From contig NW_026570256.1 of the NCBI RefSeq assembly GCF_019649055.1, positions 248,001 through 312,000 of the forward strand: DNA of 64,000 bases. Direction: 5' to 3'. Shown one piece after another: positions 32,712 through 42,889 of this stretch. Numbering within the stretch: the first letter of the stretch is position 1; each line of letters opens with the position of its first letter. The notes beneath the pieces were generated by a model, which worked only from the letters and a program-made list of their open reading frames with translations, had not been told where the DNA came from and did not search any database. This stretch comes from Paramacrobiotus metropolitanus. Lineage: Eukaryota > Tardigrada > Eutardigrada > Parachela > Macrobiotidae. The translations under genes were made by a program, and so were the position numbers.

Positions 32712-33204
32712 CCTTGGCTGCGCAATTGACTTACCCAGCTTATCCGAACGCGCTCCGCTTTCTCATTATGCACCGCATAAATTTTCCGGGCTTCTTCTCC
32801 GTTCCATTCGTCCTTACAAATCGCACTGCCAAGTGTACCGCAACGGCAAGATCACAGTTAATGGTGCAAAGTCCATCAGTGATGCTCTCGCGTTATTGGA
32901 TCACTATTACCGGAAACTGCAAAAATATGGCTATCGAAAAGCATCGTTAAAGAATCCACGAATTGTTAACATTGTCGCCACTTTTAATTTTGGGAAATTT
33001 CTTAGTTTAGAGAAATTGTACAACCCAATAAGAGCAAAAGCTGATGCCATGTTTGAACCTGAAATGTTTCCGGCCATGCGAGTCCGGCTTCAAGGTTGTA
33101 CGGCGATGATTTTCCATTCTGGAAAAATTAATTTCTTAGGTGCAAAGGATGCTAATACTCTGCAAACTGCTGAAAACGAATTGCGCTTGTTATTAGGAAA
33201 CTAA
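32677..33204 (+). CDS. TATA-binding protein homologue encoded by the Polinton
   Basis: 175 codons, intact, covering just the two-repeat saddle domain. Repeat 1: VVATADLGCAIDLPSLSERA (eukaryotic TBP: [20 protein letters not shown]), HKFSGLLLR, NGKITVNGAKS. Repeat 2: NIVATFNFGKFL, EPEMFPAMRVRL, AMIFHSGKINFLGAKD (TBP: YEPELFPGLIYRM, LLIFVSGKVVLTGAK). Of the four DNA-kinking phenylalanines, three are kept (KFSG, MFPA, MIF) and one is Tyr (QVYRNGK). The saddle Asn of repeat 1 (VSTVNL) is Asp. There is no long N-terminal tail. It would bind promoter DNA and recruit transcription factors, perhaps preferring element promoters. An AATAAA follows within 15 bases of the stop. Confidence 0.9.
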   Translation: MAKITTVVATADLGCAIDLPSLSERAPLSHYAPHKFSGLLLRSIRPYKSHCQVYRNGKITVNGAKSISDALALLDHYYRKLQKYGYRKASLKNPRIVNIVATFNFGKFLSLEKLYNPIRAKADAMFEPEMFPAMRVRLQGCTAMIFHSGKINFLGAKDANTLQTAENELRLLLGN

Positions 33205-34427
33205 ATGCAGAAATAAATAAAATTACAAAAAAGCTATCGTTGCATATTTCTATTACCTGGCATTAAAAAGCAGCAGTGCTTAATTTATTAAGAAATGTAA
33301 AGAACGTTTATCCTTAAAAGTACACGGTACACACTACATATACAGTGCAATACTGTACAGTATTGCACTGTACAGTATATACAGTGCAATACTGTACAGT
33401 ACATTGATCATTAATTATGATAATTAGGGTTCATTACGAAATGTATTTTTTGTTATAAAAGCATTGATCTAACATACAAGCATATAATAATAATTTCTGT
33501 AATATAAAAACTGCGAAATCAGCAAATTACGCCATACCGTTGACAAGGTGAAAACAATCTTTGAGAAGTTCAGGCCAACTTTTTCCACTCGAGCCCTCGT
33601 TGCTTGTAGCATCCCCGAAACTATGTACACATAAAAAATATACCATGTGTTCCAACACAATATGAACTAAAAACCTTAGCTTCAATTACTTCGTGTACAA
33701 GAAATTCATAAATTCTGCAAATAGCGGAGTAATCGTTAATAGAAATGCACCTTTAGCTCCAGCGGAAAAAAATTTGCGGCGACCCTGGTGGACTTTTTCC
33801 AGTTGATCTGTACGTACGCACAATCATGCACGCAATAGACCATAAGACTGCAAATAACTGTCAAAATTGATTACACAGTACAGTCATAATTTACAGTGAT
33901 AAAGAAAATAATATTCCGTCGTACCTGTTAGTTTTTATGATTATTTAGGTATAAATAAGCTGAGAATAGAGGAACTAGTAATATCCACTAAAAAGCAATT
34001 ATATTTTACTTACTGTACGTTGAAAGGCTTTGACGAGCCTGATGCGTTAAAGTGCTCCTCCATAGTGTAAAAGAATGTAAACAACTTGTTGAATCAAACA
34101 GTGAAAGTGAACCAATATAACTGTGCAGTGTACAGTAGTATCCATACAGTACACTGGGCGCATGTCGAATTTCACAGTTATATCCAAGTCGTGCACAATC
34201 CAGATAAGCAATTAAACTACTCGGTAAGTTGGCAAATAATTATGTATATTACAAGTGCACAGCATTACTACAAGTGTTTTCAATAATTAAGAGACGCGCA
34301 TAGTATGCAGCACCATCGCTGGCGAGCCAGTTGCGCTAATATGCTAGTGCAGCTCCACGCGGTAAAAGAATGTAAACAACTTGTGTGTGAATATTACTCG
34401 TAGTAAGTGAGTAAATTAGGTAGTGTA
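33205..34427. other. Gene-free part of the Polinton
   Basis: No coding frame. Holds a TBP poly(A) signal (AATAAATAAA near 33213), the palindrome at 33341-33372, and two copies of TAAAAGAATGTAAACAACTTG (about 34071 and 34362) in similar surroundings, which suggests an old short duplication. Confidence 0.5.
33341..33372. repeat. Perfect 32-bp palindrome with a partial third arm
   Basis: ACAGTGCAATACTGT followed by its exact complement, extended one base each side. Directly afterwards ACAGTGCAATACTGTACAGT recurs (33380-33400). Such cruciform-forming sequence in the only large gene-free part of the element could be regulatory or replicative; the sequence alone does not say. Confidence 0.85.
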
Positions 34428-35377
34428 CGAGGGCCCTTTCATAAGCTTTAGCCTTTGATACGAACCAAAATTAATAAAATTATGATCTGATTTTTTAAAA
34501 AGTGTAGCATTCATAACTAGATCATAGGGCAATGGCCGAGGTGATACCGCCCACGGCTGGCGACTGGCATCCGCTCGTGCAAAGGTATCCAGGCTCAAAA
34601 TGCCTCGCGTCAATAATGAGTTAACATTTTACCGACCGCGGATTTTCCTTACATATTTCAAGAAATTGCTAGAAAAGAACACTGGAGTTTTATTTCTTGG
34701 CGAATTATTTATTCTTTTCCTTGATTCATTGCCATCACGTTCTAACGTTTGTGGACCGGTTAAGCTATTTCGAGCTGGGCAATCTTCTGTGACGTAGACC
34801 AGGGAATTGAGGAACCATACTTTAATGTTTACATCTTGACAACGTCTCTTCTAAAACAGCCACGAACAATAATAATCTCGTTGAACCATGAAAGCAATAG
34901 TAGAGGGACTAAACATTTAGGAAGCAATGGTTTCGAGGAATCGCTGCAGTTCCTCGCAGATAAGGTTGGAGAAGATTGACTTTGACACGGTACAGCCTCC
35001 GTACGGGGCAACCCCAAGATAGCACGCACCTACACTTTTCGTCTTTCGCTCATTTGTTTTGCAACATCACGCAAGAATATCTTGACGCAGCCATTTTATC
35101 AACATAGCCTAGCCTTCTACTAGTTCAAAATAATTTTCACTTTAAATGCAATATTAGATGTCTAAGAGCAAAAAGCTTAAAAAGAAGAGAAACAGAATTT
35201 TTATGGGTCGATCTCCTCTTTACCGCGTCATTTTTCTCTGAATTCGTTTCAAGAATTGGGGAGCAGATGCCTGCAGTGCAGACAGAGTAGAGAAGTAGAT
35301 TTTATGGATTCGAAAAAGTAAATTTGATTTAGTTCAAAACCGTGCAGCAAAGACTAAAACTTATGAAAGGGCCCTCG
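34428..35377. mobile_element. Nested Tc1/mariner-like MITE
   Basis: 950 bp bounded by CGAGGGCCCTTTCATAAG and its exact reverse complement, with about 30 bp of imperfect terminal repeat and TA on both sides. A TA duplication is the mark of Tc1/mariner-type transposition. No transposase frame is recognisable inside. It is inserted within the Polinton, downstream of the truncated second capsid gene. Confidence 0.8.
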
Positions 35378-35575
35378 TACTTCTATACAGTATACATATG
35401 CAGTAACCATATGCTGCGGTTGTGCTGAGTCATATGCTACAGTTGTGAGCTGTAGTCATAAAGTCCAACCGGGAATTGTAACTAGAATGTCCAGCTCCCA
35501 ACTCCAGTTTATGACGTAAGCGCCGGCATTTTTAAATAATTGATGAGTCATATCTACTTGTGTCGTATCGCATTA

Positions 35576-35926
35576 CTACTGAGACGGATTAGAAGAAACC
35601 GTTTCGCTATTGAAAAGAAGTTCGTGTCCGCTGAACAAACTTCGCGCAAAATTATTTACAGATCCCCATTCGATAGCTGCAGCCGGCGCAACGTTCGCAG
35701 ATGTCAAAACAGCGACGTCAAGTAGGATAGAGCTATGCGCTAAATCTAGCATTTCATCCGGCGTTCCGGCAATTTCCCAACTAATAGTATCCACATCTAA
35801 AGTATTTCCGATAGGGTTATAAAGAACATACTTTGCTGATTCGATTGCCGTCTGAGTTGGAGGTAAGGAAAAATGAGCAAGCTCAGATTTTAAGCACAGA
35901 GGCGCGTGGGGATGTACGTCCGCCAT
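35576..35926 (-). pseudogene. Major capsid protein N-terminal fragment (module B)
   Basis: 116 codons from ATG 35926. KSELAHFSLPPTQTAIESAK, then NPIGNTLDVDTISWEIAGTP and DEMLDLAHSSILLDVAVL are the first strands of a Polinton/adintovirus hexon ('SELD.F..PPTQT.IE...'). The frame then ends, and the sequence to its left is non-coding and contains the nested MITE. The full protein would be several hundred residues. It differs clearly from the module A capsid N-terminus, so it is a distinct lineage and not a recent duplicate. Confidence 0.75.
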
Positions 35927-35937
35927 TCTCAAATGAG

Positions 35938-36426
35938 TTAGTGTAAAATGGTGCTTAAAGGCAATCGAAGTCGTTTACGATGACGACGGGTGCGATGAGT
36001 TTGCTTGCGAGTCCGCTTTTTATGCAAACGTTTTCCCTTTGGTTTTTTTGAAACTGATTTGGTACGTCGCGCGCGTTTTTTCTTTATTACTGGGTTCACG
36101 GAAGTCTTTTTAACCTTGCGTTGACGCTTACGTCGTTTGCCCTTCCCCTTTTGCGAATCAGCGGCCATGTTTGCCAGAGTTTCACGCGTTCTTGACTGGG
36201 CGGAGTCTAATAAGGTTGTCTTGTTCTGCATAACATCGTTAACAACATTTCGACCCAAACGAATCAAATTAGGAAAAATAACATTTTTTTGCTGTTCGAG
36301 CAAGGCTTCCGAAAAAATTTCCCAACGAGCCGTATCCATTCTGTACATGACCAACATTTGAGGTATAATTTGGAGATAATAGTTGGACGTAAACTTGCGC
36401 GGGAATCGAAAAACTATTAACTTCAT
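35938..36426 (-). CDS. Basic virion core/minor protein (module B)
   Basis: 162 codons. NLIRLGRNVVNDVMQNKTTL, followed by RTRETLANMA and a long Arg/Lys tail (KGKRLHKKRTRKQTHRTRRH), is the pVI/pX-like protein of animal Polintons ('G.NV..DVI.G.....S....R..E...NM'). It sits between the penton remnant and the capsid fragment, the same order as in module A. Frame intact. Confidence 0.65.
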   Translation of the reverse strand: MKLIVFRFPRKFTSNYYLQIIPQMLVMYRMDTARWEIFSEALLEQQKNVIFPNLIRLGRNVVNDVMQNKTTLLDSAQSRTRETLANMAADSQKGKGKRRKRQRKVKKTSVNPVIKKKRARRTKSVSKKPKGKRLHKKRTRKQTHRTRRHRKRLRLPLSTILH

Positions 36427-36429
36427 CCA

Positions 36430-36787
36430 TTATCGACGGCGAAAATTTAATTGCAGAACCGTTGTTCCTTTATCAAAATCAACTGCACGTCCTTCAAGAT
36501 CAGTTATCGAAAAGAGTAAACAATCGTACTGACTGTTTTCGACGTTAATATACTGCGGTTTAGGAACGTAAGCGTTTCCGCCCGTCACTTGCTTGGTCGG
36601 AACAATCGCAAGAAGAGATACTCGAGTTTTGTTGACAATCTGACTTCGCACTAGATCACTTAACACACACAACGTTCCCAGATTTTTTGATTTCAAGTTC
36701 AATATAATTAGGCAAAAACACACTGAACTCGGACGACGAGTTGCCAGCCACAGCATCCGAAGTGATAGTTATATTGAAATTTTCCAT
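36430..36787 (-). pseudogene. Penton-like protein remnant (module B)
   Basis: The N-terminal start (ATG 36787, MENFNITITSDAVAGNSSSE and FSVFLPNYIELE) is joined almost directly, with a frame change near 36680, to the C-terminal part (CVLSDLVRSQIV; KPQYINVENSQYDCLL; DFDKGTTVLQLNFRRR). The middle (roughly 180 residues in the module A copy) is absent. An internal deletion is the simplest explanation. Confidence 0.65.
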
Positions 36788-36938
36788 TCTTTAAACTAGA
36801 GTAGGAAATACAAAAATTTCCAAAACAAAGTGTTACTAACACTCTCAGAGGAATTTAAGACACAAGTACACGACCTTTTCGAAATTCTATGTTCTATACA
36901 AGTACGAGTCCCAAGCGCTTAAGTTGTGCAATGGAAAT

Positions 36939-38018
36939 TTATTTATCAAACTTCTTAAGCCAACCAATGTAACGTATCAAAACTTTGTTGCCTTTTCTCG
37001 AGAGCACTGCAATTTCAGCAGACTCAGGAGTGTCTTTAGGAACTTTTTGTAATTCCCACATGTAAAACCGCCTATCCATTTCTTCATTCAGTAAATCTTC
37101 AACTTTATACATCGGAATTCTTTCAGGTATTTGCAAAGATTTTACTCGATATACTTCAATTGTCCACCCTGGTGTGTATCCCTTCTCCATCTGAGTTTTC
37201 TTTAGCGAAAGCCGAACAAAATCACCAACACGCGGTGTTTCTTTAATCGCTCTTTTTGCTGCATATTCTGATTTGTCCCCGTAAAGAATTTTGTTAAACT
37301 TTTCGGTTTTATCTTTTGTTACTTCGTTTGGCATATGAAACTTTAAGCTTCTATGCGGGCTGTTGTTGTACGCATCAATAAATTTTTGAATAACATCAAT
37401 CCACTTTTTTGTCCGGTTGTGCGAAAAATATCTGAACAGCTTCGTGGATATAGTGCGATAAGGACGTTCCACTTGACCTGCTTTAATCTCAGCGTTGTTT
37501 GTTGAAAAATGCTCAATTTCGCATTCGCTCATTAAACTTTGAAACGCAGAGTTGTAGAAATCAGTGCCCAAATCAGTTTGTACTTTATTAGGAACAAATC
37601 CACAACGATTCAAAATTAAACGGAAAGCGTTTTTCACATCCACAGCACTTTTACGTTTAACTGGTTCAATCCAAGCACGACGAGAGAAGCAGTCTTTAAC
37701 AACAAGAAGATAATTGTAGCCATAATTCTGATCAGCAAAAGCACTGTAATCAATGAGATCCGCCTGCAGCTGATCTTCAGGTCCAGAAACAACAAAACGT
37801 AAGCGTTGAAATTTTTTCCGTACAGGCTTATGTAATGTGTACGCCCGCTGTCGACTGAGGAATTCCTTAACAGTGTCGGGCGGCACGGTGTCTTTGGAAT
37901 GTTTTTGCGCTTCCCGTAGAAGAGGAACGATACCGCCGAATGCGCCGGGAGACGAAGGATCAAAATAAATTTTTTTCAATAAATTTTCCATGGATGATTG
38001 TGGCGAGGCGACTGTCAA
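36939..38018 (-). CDS. INT: Polinton integrase (retrovirus-like, DDE)
   Basis: 359 codons; the likely start is ATG 37991 (MENLLKKIYFDPSSPGAFGG). Domains: an N-terminal region (VKEFLSRQRAYTLHKPVRKK); the catalytic core with LQADLIDYSAF, VQTDLGTDFYNSAFQSLM and AEIKAGQVERPYR, giving the D, D, E residues with the spacing usual for Polintons; then AYNNSPHRSL; and a C-terminal chromodomain-like end (SRKGNKVLIRYIGWLKKF). The last residues, usually FDSWI, are cut to FDK. It joins element ends to target DNA and so made the TGACGA duplication. It overlaps the next upstream frame (37960-38469). Confidence 0.9.
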   Translation of the reverse strand: MTVASPQSSMENLLKKIYFDPSSPGAFGGIVPLLREAQKHSKDTVPPDTVKEFLSRQRAYTLHKPVRKKFQRLRFVVSGPEDQLQADLIDYSAFADQNYGYNYLLVVKDCFSRRAWIEPVKRKSAVDVKNAFRLILNRCGFVPNKVQTDLGTDFYNSAFQSLMSECEIEHFSTNNAEIKAGQVERPYRTISTKLFRYFSHNRTKKWIDVIQKFIDAYNNSPHRSLKFHMPNEVTKDKTEKFNKILYGDKSEYAAKRAIKETPRVGDFVRLSLKKTQMEKGYTPGWTIEVYRVKSLQIPERIPMYKVEDLLNEEMDRRFYMWELQKVPKDTPESAEIAVLSRKGNKVLIRYIGWLKKFDK

Positions 38019-38469
38019 GTCCTTTTGGAATCGCTGAGTTCAAAATCTGCATTCGCATTTGGCTTCTCCAAACAGTCAGGCATTTGTAAAACATTATGCA
38101 CGAACAAATTTGAACACTCTGGCCAGTGTATTCCTCGACGACATCTTTGAATAATGAACGCAACTGTTTCTTATTCACAGAGTTTAACAGGGTATAAAAC
38201 AAACTCTCTTTATATTGTCGATCTTCAACACGATTCAAACAAGTATGAATCATATCTAGGCGATAACAAGCGCGACACACCATTCTTTCCGATTTTAAAA
38301 ACTGCTGATTTAGTAGACAGCCGAGAATATATTTAAACGCCGCAGTACACGGCTTATAAGCAGTTCGTTTAGAACAGTGAAAATCAAGACGATGATCGCA
38401 ATCAGTGCATAAACCCGAAATAAGTTCAAACTTTAATGTACCATCATTAGCAGATTTTAAAGTACACAT
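37960..38469 (-). CDS. Cys-rich unknown protein upstream of integrase
   Basis: 169 codons. Cys pairs (GLCTDCDHRLDFHCSKRT; RMVCRACYRLDMIHTC; QICSCIMFYKC) suggest a zinc-binding fold. It overlaps the integrase start by 32-59 bases in another frame. It is well placed between polymerase and integrase genes, but I recognise no family. It could also be an N-terminal zinc domain of the integrase split off by a frame change. Confidence 0.45.
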   Translation of the reverse strand: MCTLKSANDGTLKFELISGLCTDCDHRLDFHCSKRTAYKPCTAAFKYILGCLLNQQFLKSERMVCRACYRLDMIHTCLNRVEDRQYKESLFYTLLNSVNKKQLRSLFKDVVEEYTGQSVQICSCIMFYKCLTVWRSQMRMQILNSAIPKGLDSRLATIIHGKFIEKNLF

Positions 38470-38495
38470 TTTGATTCGGAGAACACCATCAAAGA

Positions 38496-41400
38496 TTAAT
38501 CGATAAAATATCCCGGATCGTCGTTATCGAGATCCTCAGTAAGCATATCTGGATTAAAACGCTCCATCAACTGATTCACGATTTTAAACTCTAAAGAGTC
38601 AACTGGAGGAAACGGTATACCGCGATAGCCAAGCGGAAAAGTTTCAAAGTCACGCCCAATTACACGGCTATTTACAGTAAAACCAATGCGGCGGATCAAG
38701 GGCACTGTTTGAATGCATAGCTGATCGGTGTCTTTTTTAAACGTGATGTCATGACATGCAGTTATCTGCGCGGGACCCTCTCCAAACAACATTGACTTTA
38801 ATGTTTTAATATTAAAACGATCTTTAAGCCCATCACTCTTTGGGATTCCTTTGCACTTAATCCGCTGTTCACCTTTATTCATCACTTGGCAGTACGTCTT
38901 CTTAGCGAATGCTGCCTAATCAACGAAATGTTTTCCACCAAGGTCGTCAGACAATTGACCAATTATCTCGCCAACGGGTGGATCAGGCATTCCCGAAACA
39001 CTTACGAACATTACAGAGTCAGTGTCGCAGAAGAGCAAGCGATCTTCTACAGTGCGCAGTGCTTTAAGCAATTCGAGTTGGGCTAGCTCAGTAGTGAATT
39101 TGCCGATGTACGGGTTAGTGCGGTTGTTTGGGGCTACCTAAAAGAATTTTCGAAAAATGCAAGGAGATAAGCTCTCAGTCAACCAGAAGAGGAGAATTTA
39201 CACGACAAAATCGAAATTTTCATACCCATCCAGCCTTCTCTTGAAATGTAACGTCAATCGAATTCCCATCGTTAACCATCCGTATATCGTTGGTAATATA
39301 CTGATTGTTGAAAACAATGTCCTTCATATCCTTGTACGTGTGGCAGTATTTATTCTGTCGATAAATTTCTTTCATGACATACCTAATAAGGAAAATGATT
39401 CAAAAAATGATAGAACACTCTTGAAGCACATTCCTTACCGTCCCCAAACGCAGTTCGCACTGATTTTGCTGGAAGGACGTAAACCGGGATTACAGCTGAC
39501 TTCGTCTGGTGCAAAAACAATTCCGAGCTCTTCCTCATACTGCTGACAGTATCAAAGTTCCTCTTCAGCCGTTGTAATGTGCGAAGAAAAACCGCTGCTG
39601 ACGATTTTAGCGCGAATAAGATCGAGCAAAAACTTCGCAAAAATTCCTCCTGTTCGAGTGTCTTTGTCGAACTTACTACGCTCCGGAAACTGATGAACTT
39701 CATAAACTTTCCGAATCAAATATCCGTCACTGACAGCCTGAGAAAGAAGAGGCGTGGTCCAAGCACCGTTGAAACCTCTTTCCATTGGCCCATGAGTACA
39801 AGGCTTAGAGATATTTAGCGGTTCCGAGCACGTCCTGCACAGAGTGTACACTGTTCGCCCGTCAGCCAATCGGCACGGAAGGGTGGGCACTTTCAACTCG
39901 TACGGCGGCCAGACAAGACAATACACAACCCCGAAATATTCACTCAGCCTGAATGGCTTTCTTGATGCCGGAAAGTCAGGAAAGATAATTCTCGGATGGT
40001 CGACAGGATACTCTCCAAAGATCATGACTGATGGATACAAGTAAATGAAATCCAACGCTTTGCCCTTGCAGCCAACTGGAATGTCTTTGTAGACCGAGAA
40101 AACTTCTGTTCGTCCACCGAACAAGTGATCACGAACATTCAAGCGCTTTCGAAAATCCTTGCCCACTGTGATTTCTCCGGTTTTAACTTTTTCGTCAAAA
40201 TCGCATTCCCATATGCTGCGGAATCCACGCACCCGTACTTCAGGGTTTTCTTGGTTGGGATAGACGTTTCGAATGTAATGCTCGATTCGTTTTGTTTCTT
40301 CCCGCAACTCGCCAAACGTTTTCATTCTTACTGTATTCATGCGATTAGGATTCGGAAAGCACTTACGACAGCCATGCCAGAAACACCCGTAAAATTGCCA
40401 GACATCGCCAAACTCGTCAAATCCGTCCACGGGGTATGGTCCAATGTAAATCTCCCCCTCTAGTTTCCGGGCATGTTGTACCTCCGTTCCTGTTCTATTC
40501 TCGAACCATGTCATCCATTGAATTGCCTTATCGCTCTGATTATGAGCCCTACCATAGCCGTTAGCTGGAAGGATGCCAATTGTCTCAGGCTGCAGGTAGT
40601 GTACCTGAAACGCTTTTATAACGGCAGACGGGTTCGTGGGTTCATCAAAAGGATCCAATCCAGGGAAAAGATTGGTAAACGATGCTCGTGTAATCTTGGC
40701 ACACTCACGTAGAACTAGAACATCGTTCACGCAGTACTTCTCACACTCGTCCATAAGATTGTAGTTATTGCCAAAGGAGGACACGGCATTCGCGTACCAC
40801 TGCTCAAACTCTTTCACTTTCGATGCAGACATTCTTTCAGTGTTGAAAAATTCTTTTGCTGTAATTTCGAAAAGTCTTGGTAAGCGCCCTGCGACAGAAG
40901 CATGCGGATAAGTTACAGGGCAAATTCGAAATTTTCGTACCTGGTACTGCTCCAACGTAGTTTTCGTTTTCCGGTGTGTTAAACAGATACGGAAAAAATC
41001 CTTTAAGAACGAGATGACTAATCCCGAGATCTTTTGGAAGCTCTGCAAGACTTCTCGGCATGAATGACAGCGTATCGACGAATCTGGCATTTACTCCGGG
41101 AACCGTGATGAGGGTAAGACTGGCTCCATCTTGAATTTTCCGAGCGTAATGTCCCTGTCCTTCAAGAGCGCGAAGGACGAAATAGTTGTCATATCGTCGA
41201 CCGTTGTGTGAGAGAAATGTGCACTCCTTTGTGTGCTTGAAGATCCATTCAAGCAAGTCATCGGCGCAAGAAGTGCCACGGAACGTCAAACTGAAATTAT
41301 CGTCATCCAAACACATGAGCGCTGCCATATTTGGATAATGATATCGCGAAGAATCCAAGCCAGCTTCAAAGTCAAAAACGAACTTCTTGCTGACGTATTT

Positions 41401-42885
41401 CTGAATCGCAGCCTTGGTGATGTTCTGCTCTGTTCGTTCCAAAACATCCGAACTAGCTTCACTGTCTGGTGCGCTGAGAACAGATTCGGCATCAAAGTAT
41501 TCAAAGTCATCTGATTCGGCCAGTGTCTGATCATCCTCCAATGTTATGGTTTCACTATCATCATCATCATCGACATCGTCGACATCTACCAGGATGCTCT
41601 TCGAACGTTGAGATTTTTTCACCTTAGTCTTTCTTGCCTTCTCGCCACACAAAATATAGCACAAGTGATTCCGCTCTACCATTGCTTTGCAATTCTTGCA
41701 CTGAGTTGCATAGCACTGATGCGGTCCGCTCTGCACGCGATTCGGTGGGTTAACAAACAGTCCACACTCCGAACATCTTTTCCAAACTTCGCATATCGTT
41801 TTGCCTTTTGTGAGATAACCTTTGTTTGCCTTGTGGTTGTCGAAGCATTTTTTAGAATAAAATGTTCTGTTGCAGTCTTTGCAAAGGAAGTCTTCGCGAG
41901 GCCAGTCGTATCGTCCTCGCCCGTAACACTTGATACCGCCACACAGATTACAGAACCCAAAACATTTGTGTTGTCGTTTGCTTCTGTAGAATACTCCGAA
42001 TGTTTCACATCTGCCTTCGAATCCCATCAGCGCATGAGGTTTCACGACAGCATCGAAGTGCTTGTTGTGGTAAATTAGAGTCACGAGGTGTTTGCACTCC
42101 GGAGAATCGTAGGTTTCAGAAAACTGGCATTATGCGTCGATAACACGTAGTTGACAGTCGTACCGCTCACGTAAAAGTTCCGAAAACTTGTCTAGCTCCG
42201 GCAATCTGCAGGGTTCCGAGATAACCTTAGCTTGCCAACGCAAGTTTTGAGCAAGCTCATGCTGGGGCTTCTTGTTGGAATCCCGGATTTTCTTATAGTT
42301 TTGAAGCTCCAGTACATTAGCAAGTACGACAGCTATAGCTCTAGAGCAGCATAGGACATTATCTGGGTCATACTTAGCATCTGGGCAAATAACCACAACG
42401 CTTTTACGATGCTCAAGATACTCCGAGAGTTTGAAAGCCAGCCGATTCTTTTTTATGGAACGATTGCTTCCCGCTCCTGTGATGTTATGAACCACTAGAA
42501 ACGTGCACCGAAAAGATTCCGAGAACGTGAATTCGGTATTCCCACTTCGGTTGGCTCGTTCGATTAAGTCAAGAACCGTCTTGGCGCTTAAGTGGTCAGC
42601 TTTCATTGTTCCCGTAGACACGGCGCCTCGTGTGAGCGAATCATGTTGAAGTATTACACGAACAGCGTCACCGGGTTCGACTGAGTGGTGATTGTAAAGA
42701 TAGCTTAAGAGATGTTCAAACATGAAGTACAGCCGGTACATAGAACCTTCAGCATCAGTGGGGTCTATATGATCATGACGAAAGATGGTGAAGCTGTCCT
42801 CGACAGTGTTAAAGCGCACTGATGGTGTGATCTGACGAGTCTCTGGCTTTATTGAATATGCCGGGCTACAATTACACAAGTACAC
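38496..42885 (-). pseudogene. POLB: Protein-primed family B DNA polymerase, three introns, three in-frame stops
   Basis: Exons (right to left): about 42885-40941, 40858-39439, 39382-39226, 39137-38496; introns 40859-40940, 39383-39438 and 39138-39225 join in phase. Order: N-terminal Polinton extension (NVLCCSRAIAVVLANVLELQ); Cys/His zinc region (CKDCNRTFYSKKCFDNH); 3'-5' exonuclease with FVFDFEAG (41365-41373), SHNGRRYDNYFVL and YCVNDVLVLRECA; palm motif A DFIYLYPSVM (40023-40052); motif B NPGLRPSSKISANCVWG; motif C FCDTDSVMF (39018-39026); and a thumb-region end (SMLFGEGPAQIT...FPLGYRG). In-frame stops: TAA 42130-42132, TGA 39552-39554, TAG 38916-38918. Apart from these the frame and motifs are conserved, so decay is recent. 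Confidence 0.85.
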
Positions 42886-42889
42886 TTAC

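Noticed and set aside
34600-35029. Transposase inside the nested MITE
   Set aside because: The short frames there show no DDE/DDD motifs and no similarity to mariner transposases.
27030-42132. Stop codon reassignment as explanation of in-frame stops
   Set aside because: All three stop codons (TAA, TAG, TGA) occur in frame, and intact genes in the same element end at normal stops.
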